DNA of 64,000 nucleotides from NCBI GenBank assembly GCA_940337035.1, contig CALNHX010003320.1, positions 88,963 through 152,962 of the forward strand, read 5' to 3'. Under the pieces are notes generated by a model. That model was not told the DNA's origin, searched no databases, and saw only the letters and a list, made by a program, of their open reading frames with translations. This DNA is from Agriotes lineatus (Eukaryota > Arthropoda > Insecta > Coleoptera > Elateridae). Made by a program: the position numbers and the translations under genes. Below, in pieces: positions 46,901 through 58,600 of the stretch; the first letter of the stretch is position 1; every line of letters begins with the position of its first letter.

Positions 46901-49612
46901 ACTCAGCAATCGACGCTACTATCGATAACATGCGTCGGCAGTTGTGTCCACGAGCTCGGTCTCACTTGACCGGGGCTTCGTAAGATGTCGAAATTGTGCC
47001 TTCTGAAGGAATAGAACTGTTTCGTTGAAGTGGAAAATCCTTGGGGTTTTTCGGGTTGTGAACTTTCCGTTTGGAGTGCAAATGAAGCAAATTAAGTTAG
47101 TGTGGTCAAGAGTTCTTATCGTGAGGGTTACGAGACTCCCAAAATTATCGCTCTTCATAGAACCAATGCTAATTTAAGTATGATGTCGTGTTGTTAAATC
47201 TCGCACGTTGTCCCGTGGTTCCTGTACTGGAATTGTTGTTCGGCGTCTTTTCACCCTTTGGGGATTCTAATTCATCTTGCCGACCCTGATTATTGCCAAC
47301 ACCATCGAGGCTGTGTTCTGCATCACGTCAACCCTTTGTGATTTCCGCAGTCGTTCCATTTCTTCAGGCACCTTAAGGCAGTTTGTTTGGGACAAAGCAA
47401 TTACATACAATGCCGCATGTCAAATGCAGTCAGCTGATCTTCTTCAGGTAACAAGTTATTGTAAATTAGTTTTTATGGTGTATTATGTACAGTGAACGTC
47501 CCGTCGAGTGTTGAACAATTCAGCGCACTTGTTGTTTACCATGTAATTTGCTGTTTGCTAAATTTAATGATTTGCCATCGTATTTCTTTGTTTGTTTAAC
47601 GTAACTTGTGGCAGTTTCGCCCTTGCGCCACAATGTATTTGCAGTCAAGTTTACTCTTTGTAATTAGGTCAATGTGTTGCGTAAGCTAACTTAACTAACC
47701 TTTTTGATTACTTTTAAATCTTAACCAAGTCAATTTCATGTAAATTGTCACCTATTGAGTTATTGTTGTAAGGTAAGTCGATACTGTACGCAACTCGCCG
47801 ACCAAACTCTGCCAAGCTGATAGTAAAGAGGCCTGCTGACTTCCACATTCACAGTAGGCCTACCTATTGCTAAAATGTTGATGTTGTTTTCCCGAGGTAT
47901 TCTGAATGTGGTGGCATCCTTTATTTAACATCGTTTAACCTCTCGTACCGGAGTACAGCCCTAAGTCAAAGGTCGTAAAGAACCCCCCCTCGCAGCTGAG
48001 TTTATAGCTGGAGCAAACCTTCCTGTTGCCGCCATCTTCTACCTCAGATGTTCCGATGTACATTTTTGTTATTATATTTCGGGTACCCGGGAGTACCCGG
48101 GTACTGTTTTCGGGTACTCGGGTTTGATTTTAGACTGGGTACAACATCCTTAATAAATATGTACAACAAAAATGTGGTCTTTTCTTGTATAAGTATTTAA
48201 AAAGACCACGCCTTTCATTAATATTTGCATAATATATTTTTTTTAAGACAGAACCTGCATTATAAAAAATAAGTAACTGTTTTAAATTATTAGTTTTTAC
48301 ATTTTTATTTACAATTTTGCAATTATTTCTAATTTTTGATTTACATTAGATTTTCACTCTTGAATTAAAAAGTTATTCCTTTTAGATGTATTTCTATCAG
48401 TGTTTAGGAACCAAAACATAATTTTAACTTTTAAAATTAAAAATGCATACATTTTGTAAGCTGGCTATTATATGCGGAAATTACAACAAAGCAGTCAGCG
48501 TTTCTTGTCAGCATTGGTCGAATGACCCGGTGAATAAACTGCAATTATGCAAACTTGCTATCTGTTTGTTATGAAATTGAACACGCAAGTGCATATGCGA
48601 GCTCAACTGGGGCAAATAATCGTCAGTACTATGTATATAAATAGGAACTTTTCTAGTCAATAAACAATACAGTTTTAACATCTGTCTGTATTCACCGAAC
48701 CTCTGCAACAACGGAACTAAGTCTATTATGTCATCTCATGTGAGACTGCACGAGACCGTTGGTTAGCAACCCTTTTTAATTCCTGCACCCCTAAGACGTA
48801 TCCTGCAATTGTCCAAATTAAAATCATACAGTCCACTTAACCTCCACCCTCAACAATCAGCTAAAATTAAATGTTTTGCACAATTTTAGTCTATTTAAGA
48901 ATGAGATTTAACGCATAATAAATTTGTTTCTTTAAATGAAATAGCGACCATAAAAATTCTGAACATGTCTGAAGTCAGTCACAATTTATGCTGCCGAACA
49001 GTGGTTGTTGATGAAGAAAGAATCTCTAATCTTGAATAATTTCTCACCTTTTCTATATAAAATGAGGATAGTGTATTATTAATTATTATATGGTAATTTA
49101 ACCAACTCCAAAATTTGCCAACAAAAAATCCCACATTAATGCAATCACGGCCACCTGGATTAATGCGCGACTGATGTCTTTATATGGCCCGCCACATTTG
49201 TATAATTTTTGTGATTCTTACGTCAACGTACTTTAGCGCCATCTATCGAGCTTTTCATAAATAATCTGACGTACGCTTTTAAAACTAAAAAAATTACAAA
49301 CGTTTTAATAACTTGTCAACGTTGACATTATTAATTACTATAATATCAACATGATTTTCCTGCAAATATAAATTTAAATGGGAAAGAAGCTTTATGCAGG
49401 TATAATCCAACACTACTATCTATTTATGGTAAGATTAATCATGAACTTTATTTTTATTTAGATGTTACGCATTTAAGGAACCATCTAGTTGTCTGCAACG
49501 AACATTTCACACAGGAAAACTTTCATTTAACTAAAAAACGATGCATGTTAACTATAGGGGCCGTACCTTCGGTATTTAAGTATAGTTATTAAAAGATACA
49601 AAACACTTATCA

Positions 49613-49646
<34 letters not shown>

Positions 49647-52600
49647 GTCTTTATTTTCTGTATTTACATATAGAAAAAAAATATTAATGTAAGTATTAAT
49701 ATGGGGCGGAGTTCAGTGCGTTTAATGCACTGCTCTTCCACTCAACCCCACGGTTTCATCGAAAGTAAAAATATATTTAAAATATATATATATAGCAGAG
49801 AGGCGCGTGTTATTAAAGAAATCCTCAATAGTCAAAGAAAAAGGTGATTAATTCAATATGGTAGGTATGAGTTTCTAATTGTTATATGTATTATTAGTGT
49901 TTAATATAATTTGAATTTTGTTTTTCTAAAAGAATGGAGAACATGGCTGATTTAAATTTTAACTTGCTTAACTGTGTCAATTTCGTCGATATACAGTTTA
50001 TATAGGAAGATATAACATATGAGAAGGATCTCTTAAACATACTTGTTCGATGCGGGGGGAGTGAGATTAATCCCTTGAGTCTTAAATTTAGGTGATGCAC
50101 ATCGGTTCTAAATGTAATTTTTTGATATAAATAACTTGGACATTTTGTCGATAGTAGGTTATAAAACATAGTAACTGCATGCAGGTATCGTCTGTTCGAC
50201 ATGTTAAGCCATTTTGCAGCTTCCAATTTATTCGAAATTTGATGGGTTGTTCGTGGAACACCATACATCAAGCGCAGACACGAATTTTGTATATGTTGTA
50301 TTCGTCTAGCATCATTACTGTCAATACAGGGTCCATATAATATGTCACAGTAATTAAAATGCGATAAAACTAGTGTTTCGCAAAGCATTTTCTTTGTTTG
50401 TATGTTTAAAACTTCCCGATTTTGATATATACCTCTTAGATTGAAGAAGGCCCTCTTTATGCAGTTTCTTACATGTGATCTAAATCTTAAATTATAATCT
50501 ATTGTAACTCCTAAATTTTTAACTTCTGTTTCAAGCTCAATCTTTACACCATCTATTTCTAAATTAACTTGATTATAGACAAAGTCGTAATGGTATGTGT
50601 TGCAGAATAATATTGCTTTGGTTTTCTTGGGATTTAACTTTAAATTGTGTAATCTTGATATATTTACCAGAGCTTGTAGATCATGATTTAGTTTTTTACA
50701 GGCTTGTGCAGTTTCAGATGGTGGAAAGGAGAGGTATATTTGAGTATCGTCTGCATAGAAATGAAAGGTACTATAACTTAATTCTGAGTAAAAACTTGAT
50801 GTGTAAATTGCAAAAAGTGTCGGACTGAGAATGGATCCTTGAGGTACTCCTGTATCTATTGGCAAGTAATTAGATTTCTGATTTTGATAGACAACTGCTT
50901 AACGTATATCTTAAATATTTTTAGCTCACGAGTGCAGTTTATAACCTTTCAAGTGATTTAACACATCCCAATTGAAGCAAACCCCAGAACTTTTTCAATT
51001 CTCAAGATACTGATACCCAAACACCCAGACTGCAATTGAGACACTAGAAGAATTACGTACATTACATGTGATGGTTCTGATTAATCTTGAATTGTATCAG
51101 CATCCACCACTTTTCTATGCTGATATCTTATTATGAAAGTTAAGGAATCGGTTAATTGTTAATTATGTTTGTCTACTTTATGTGATAAGACAGCTAAAAG
51201 AACAAGTCCTTTGCTAGAGTTAATTTATAATCAAAATCGGTAAAAGTTACATTATCCTGGCGAACAATTTGCGTTTTATTAATTTTATTATTAAAATTTA
51301 GTTAAATTAATTTAAAAAGTGCTGTAGTTGTTTATGGAATCATAAAAAGATATGTTAATTGCGTATTGTATGCATTGCAATAAGTTATATAAATAGGCAA
51401 CCAGCCACACAAGCGCGACGAACTGTAGCGCCTCTACAAACTATAAAAAATGCGTTAAACTGAAAATGTGGCGGGCCGTATAGAGACGTCAGTCTCGCAT
51501 TAATCCAGGAGGCCATTAGTGCAATACATAATCTACACCAAAATCTATTAGATGGCATTAGATGCAACTACAAAACCAAGGTGCGTAAAAATAGCAAGCT
51601 TGGAGATATAGATCATCTCAATAACCGCCATTTTCGTGCCCACTGGCAATGAATTTGTGGCACAGCCATCACAATTTGACTGAGAAATGGAGCAGCCTTG
51701 TCAGCTAAATGGTTGAAGTTAGATGGATTCACAATACTAAAGCGTACATCTTTGAATTGAATATTTCCAAGTGACGTCACAAGCTGCACCCTAACAGCTG
51801 ATCGTGGACAAGCAACGTTAACTATCTTATGGAAACTTTCCATAAATTCTAATTTTGTATTTTGTGTCCATTGTACTGAGTTTATTTAATACAGCAGTAT
51901 AGTTTATTAATTCTATAAACAGATAAAGGCAGCACTCCATTTGTTTTACAACTTTTGGTGGTGATGAAGGTATCAATAACCACAGACAAACAGTTAAGAT
52001 TTTCGCATTCCGGGTTAAAATACTCTTTTCAGTTGTAAATTGAAGAAAGTTATGGACAATTTACGATGCAAGTAACGTTTTCAAGCTTTTTACATTAGGA
52101 GAGAATAGTTTGAATGAATGCGCAACGCGCAACGTTAGGAACGAGTTCTTTAAAATTTTATTTTTATTTTATCCTAAAACACTAATCTTTTTCAAAAAAT
52201 AGGAAAAATTGTTATTAATGGCACCTACAACAGCGAGACATATATCTGCTATGGCTGTGTTGGTATCACTAGTAAGATAAAAACCATAAGTCACTCAATA
52301 CTGTATTGTTGGTAGCACTGTCAGGTTATGTTAAATTCGAGATTAGCAGGTTAAGTTTTGCGTCAGGCTGTGTCAAATAACAAGCACTAGTGCTGTTAAA
52401 TGCAACTTAACGCAACCCGCTGCTAAGGAGTTATTATCATAGTAACGTAAAATAATAGCTATTTAAATAACAAGGAATTTAAGGACCTATTAACATTTGA
52501 GGTAGGCAAGTACAAGCCAAGGCAAAGCCGCGGCTTGTTGCCTGCCGAAAATGTTAATAGACGATTTAAAAAAATCGTTTGGTTTATCACTTGTCACCAG

Positions 52601-55600
52601 GATTAATTTTCGTAAGTCGTGTTACCTCTGACTGTCACATGTCACATAAACACTTGCAATTATAAACAAAACGTCTAAGTCTGAATCTTGCGTTGTTAAT
52701 TTTATTATCATCGGAACTTTCAAAAGTTGGTTATGTAACATATTTGACAGTAAATAAAAAACATAACCTCAAAACTGACAAAAATGCCATGATTTTGTGC
52801 TGTGTTTGGGTGTTCAAGTAGAAGTAACCAGGAGACGGGAACGAAATATTTTGGATTTTCTGGTGTAGAGTTCGCCCAACGCAAGATAGGGACAGGCACG
52901 TCATCATTACCAGGGTGCGCAGTGGTTTGGGCGATTATCCTGATGGGCAATGGTTACTTAGCAACGGCACGTTTTTAAATAGGCGTCCTGTTACTAGGGG
53001 GTTTAGTAGTTGATAGGATACGCGATGAGTTCACTTGTATCCGTGTACGCCACTGCCAATTCTTGAGGCGCATGACGTAACAAAAATCCGCGCAGCCGAA
53101 CTGTGACGTGCCTGTCCCTATCTTACGTTGAGCGGACTCTACTGAAACAATTTTTTGGCTCCGCTTAATTGTTTCGTCATTTACCAAATTACTTCAGGCG
53201 TAACCTGTATATTTTTATTTGAATTATAATCCATTGCATTTCGAATTCTTAAATTTTCCAAACCAGCGCATTTTGTACCTGGATTGAGCTGCTATCGTTA
53301 GCACGGTGCACTTTTGACCCGCTTTATCTGTTATCGCTGGGCGTTGAAATGCGAGTTTCCTTGTTGAAGCGAACGTTTCGGGCCGGCACTTGTTTCGCGC
53401 GGTGGAGGTTTGATTTTTAATCAAGTCAAGAGTACGTGCGCTCAACCAATTTTTACCAGAATGGTACGATGGCGTTTTTCCGCTTGCTATTCTTGTATTA
53501 ATTATGTTTCTTTAGCTCTGAATTGACAGTTTTACCTGACTTAATTTTCAACACAATAGAAAATAGCGAACACTTACAGGGCAAAGTAAACTTAGTACAG
53601 CAAAATGCAGCTAAAACAGGCCTAAATATAAATATAAACAAGACAAATACCCTGACCACAACCGGAAATGATAGAAGCCAGCTACTGGTACTGAACGGAG
53701 AAAAGATTCAAAACGTACAAAGGTTCAACTACCTGGGAAGTATATTAGAAGGAACAGGGGGCTGTCAAGCAGAAATAAAATTTAGAATCGGCAAAGCACA
53801 AGCCTCGTTCAGGACACTGCAAAAAACTTGGACCTCAAATGAATTGTCAAGAAATACGAAGATCCGAATTTTCAATTGAAATATAGTCAGTGTACTTCTG
53901 TATGGGTCCGAATCTTGGGCACTAAATGAGAAACAAACAAAGGAAATTCAAATATACGTAAACAAATGCTTGCGAAAAATATTGAAAATATACTGGCCAG
54001 AGGTAATTTCCAACTCTGAGCTGTGGAATATCACAGGTCAAGAACCCATCCATATAAATATTAAGAGACGCCGATGGAATTGGATTGGGCATACTTTAAG
54101 AAAGCCTAACTCTGATATAACAAGACAAGTGCTAGAATACACGGTTAAGGGAAGAAGGAAGAAGGGCAGACCCAATTTGACATGGAAAAGAAATGTATTA
54201 AAAGAATGCAAGGAGATGAAAGTAACCTGGAATGAAGTCAAACAAAAAGCAAAAGATAAAGACACTTGGAAAATCTTTGTGGATTCAATGTGCGCAAACA
54301 GTGATGAAACAACTGAAGAAAATTAAAGATTAACCACTCAACAAATTAGTTGAAGTTAAATTTACGTGAACAGTGCTACGTTAAAAGCAACCAAAGTTAT
54401 ACAAAGTGATACAAAGAAATTAAATTAAAGTGGAAGCAAAGTGAATAGTAAAGTTGTGCATTAGTACAAGACCGACAACCTTGTACTAATTATTCAAACT
54501 GTCTCGAAACGCCGATGGCGACCTATAGTTCTGCGGGACTGAAAGGATTGATGATGATGAATTTTCAACACCGGCTAATGTCCTACCTAGCTTCTGCAAT
54601 TTGGGAGTCGCTCTGCTTCAATTACGAGTGCATCTAAGGTACTTGTAACCACAGGGTATTAACAACCCCCGGCCAGCATTTGCCTGTCAGCAATTTATGG
54701 GCGTTGGAGGTTCGAGGTTAGTGTTACTTTTGTGGTGAATACCGCATTAAAAGTGGATGGTCTCCCTGCTTTCAAACTGCTTCGGACTGGCTATTCCGGG
54801 TTTAATACATACATAGTCTAATCCTCTTCTAACGGTATTCCAGTGTAGAGGGGATTAATATTATATTAAATTATCTTCGATACTTGAAACTTAAATTCGT
54901 ACATTCCATAAGTATCAGTATTTAAAGTTTAAATTTATACATTCCGTTATTACTAACATGTAAAGTTTAGATGCATACGTTCAATTAGTTTTAATATTTG
55001 AAGTTTAAATGCGTATACTTAATTACAATTAATATTGAAAGCTACAATTTATATGTGTAATCAAACCTTTGTAAAAGGAGCATTCACGTTTTTTGCCTTC
55101 AATAGCCTGAACAGAAAGGTTTTTTAAATGACAGTGATATGCATATCACTCGATTTATTTGTGGTTACAATTACTTTAATAACCTGAGAGGGGTTCTTGA
55201 TATTGGTGCGTGTCGCAACCTTCAATTAATTTACACATTTCTATCATTATTACATTCTTTATGACCAAATTATTCTAATTATTTAATATTGAATTACCAT
55301 TATAGACTGCAAGACTATTTAGCGTTAATAAATAAATGCTAGTCACTTGTAATTAGTTATATTATTCGAAACCATTTGGTTTCTGGTGCCCATTTGTTTT
55401 TTTGTCTTTGAAGCATTTCCAGGGTGGTACAGTTGATAAAAATCTACGTTCCAAGATCGCCGAAATTGAGCTAATTCGGCCTGCGCAGTAAAATTTTTAG
55501 AGCTTGCGTGAGTACGTACTTTAAGGAGGTTAATCTGTGATTTTGACTACCACTGATTATCTTATCTAATTAATCGCAGGTCAGCTTCCTTATTATAACA

Positions 55601-58600
55601 GTACGAGATAGAAGAGGTCGAAATATTCCTGAGAGCATAAAAAGAAGGGAGTTGTAGTGACAGCTCTCCGAAGAGCAGATTTGACACCAGAACAGATTCG
55701 ATTTGCTTCAGTTTGTTCAGACCACTTTTTGACAGGTAAATTTCTATTATTATATTTTTATTCAATGTAACGTGAACTATGGTATTCGCAAAATAATTTC
55801 GGGTTAGGTGTGCTTGTTTATGTTTGCTAGTAGGGAATCTAAAACGATTGCACATGCGTTTGTAGGTCAAGAGCGACCAAATTTCAAACAAGTTTGCAAT
55901 TCAAACTTAGACGGTCGATGCCGGCCTACACAGTCTTTAGCTAATGCAGCAGTGTGTGCTTATTCATATAAGTAGGTTGAAATTTTGATCGGTTTTGAAC
56001 GATCGCTCTAGTCGTACAGTCTGATTTCTACCTATATCGTCTAATAAGTCATCGATTTTTGCTAAAAAAATCGAAAAATCACCACAAGCCCAATAACAAA
56101 CCATACAAAGGTTGTCCTCGATTAGCTGTTGTTGGGCGGAGCTGCGACGTCACCATTAGTCCAGTCAAATGGTAATTCGAGGTGGAAAGTTCTGGTGTAA
56201 TTGGTTTTAGTGGCTTACTTGATGTTTTTTGGGGTGCTGAACACGAATCTGAAGTTGTCCAACAAAATTTTTTTCGGCAAATATGAGAAATCATAAAAAA
56301 ACCACTAAAAATCACAGTTTTTTTTAGTTTTTGGCTTATTACTTGCAAAGTAAACTTTTTACGAAAGAGATGACTCTATATTAAAATAAAGACGAGAATT
56401 TTTCCTACAATTCATGTTCATATTATTTTTTTGTACGACATATGGTTTCCGCGCTAAGAGGCGTTGAAAAACTGCCGAAAATCAGTAGATTTTGGAAAAT
56501 AGCAAAAAACACATTTTTTACAGCCTTTCCGTTCATAGCACTAAAACTAAGCATTTCTCTGTAAATATTATCCTATACTTCGAAAGAGCAGATAAAATTC
56601 TGTACAATTTATGTGTAAATAATCTTTTCGGACTTTCAATAGTTATGAGAAAAGCAATGACGAATGCATGAAGTAGTCAGTCGCCTCCTTATTGGAGACA
56701 TATACTTAAATGCATCATTATACGTCTGCGCAGATATGTAAAACGTTAACCTTAAGTTATATAGGTGCAACAAAAAGATAAACAGCGATTCATGGTTGAT
56801 TAATATGAAAACTGTGTATTTTTATCAATATAATAAAACAGGTATGTGACGTATTGAGCTAGCCGACTATCTTGTGATCTTCAGCTCCCCCTCTTTCTAC
56901 TGATAGAGATATGAACAGATATTGCTGCTGATTGGTAGTACCATGATAACTGTTTAAAAAATCTGTACATTGGTAAGCCCAAGGTTGATGTGGAAAACCA
57001 AGTTTGCCCTTATACGAAAGAAATTGGGAGAACATTTTTACTTTTATGGAAAACAGTGATGATGAATGTCAGTTTTCATTAGACCAGTTAGCTCAGACAG
57101 AGGGTGAATACATTCCCCAATGGAAAACAGTAATAAACCATCTACTGAAGAGATATAGGGAGGAAGGGAGGATGTAATCATATCAAAGATTAAACAGAAT
57201 ACGATCGTATGTTTCAAACATACTGGCCAGATGCGTGGTACACCGAAAAACGTCTTCGATTAGTTGAAACAGTGGCTGTTATAATTCTTGAAGAGATAAG
57301 ATTCCTAGCGTATGTCGTGGATGATTATCTCCCTCCAGATTCTTTCTTGCACGAAAATGAGGCCTTGTTCCTGAGGTTCTCAATCTTTTCTTTGAAATGC
57401 TGATACTGAAGAAGAACCGTGAGGACAGTAATAAATGAAAAAAAAACGTTTTAGCCATTTCACAGTGTTATTAGCGTTGTCAGACCTAGTTCTTTGCCTT
57501 ACAAATTGGACTATGAGCTTCTTTTTTATAAGTATGGGTCACGAAAACTAATCAATATTATGTCAGCCTTGGGACTTTGCACCTCTTATTCTGAAGCTGT
57601 TCGTTTGGAAGTGTCAGTAATCATGAGACCATCTTTACAAATAGACTCCACAGCTTTCCATCAATCCGTTCATGACAACACGAATTTTAACACTCGTACA
57701 CTGGATGGGTATAATACCTTTCATGCAATGGGGTGTATACATTTGATAATCCTAAGAAATGCTATTGCTCCAGATCAGAGAATTGTCCTCCGAGTGAAGA
57801 AAATACTACCAGCTCAACTAGTTGGCGAGATGGGCGCTGTTTCCTTGCAAATTTTTGAGAAAGCAGGTTCTCCTGGCTTAAAGGATTTCCAAAAGTTTTT
57901 TGTTTCATCCGATACTATCACACTCTGTTTGGCGGACCTAATTTGGCTTTACAGCAAGTGGAAAGATGTGCCCAGCATTCCAGGATGGACTGGTTCATGA
58001 AGCAAACCACAAGTGGTCTCCTTTGTGACACAACCTTTGTTGCTTGCGTGCCATTTATGAATGCTCCATCGAGCGATTCAACAGTATATGTACAGCTTTA
58101 CTCACTTCCGTAGAACAATTAAAATCTATGAATCAGCAAGCATCTGTAAACACTTTCGACCTACCGAGGCTGGCTTGGGAATGAAGATCCTGAACAATGG
58201 GGTTGGAAGAAAACCACAGATGGTCTGGAGCCAGTAACCACGCTAGAACCACCAGCACCTCAAGCCGTTTTGAAACTTATTTCTTGCAAATGCAAGAAGA
58301 CCTGTCAGAAAAACTGTGGATGAAAAATGCAGGCCTCAAGTGCTCCAATATGTGTGTGAACTGCGAAACCAGTTGCAATAACATGCCTCTTACTGAAATC
58401 GAAGAATACGGGGATGACCCGGAACTTCCTGAAGTACTTGAAGGTAACTATGCATAAATAATTCCATTTCACCTTTATTTTTTTTACTCATTCACTTTTA
58501 TTTATGTGTTCAAAATATGTGTCCTAATACAACTATTAAATGTTCAAACAATTAAAACTAAGTCATTATAATTATATGTAATTATTTTTTTTAAATGTAG

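Noticed and set aside
48630..48700. Solo LTR
   Set aside because: TATA and polyA-like signals are close together, but no TG...CA boundaries or flanking duplication were identified.
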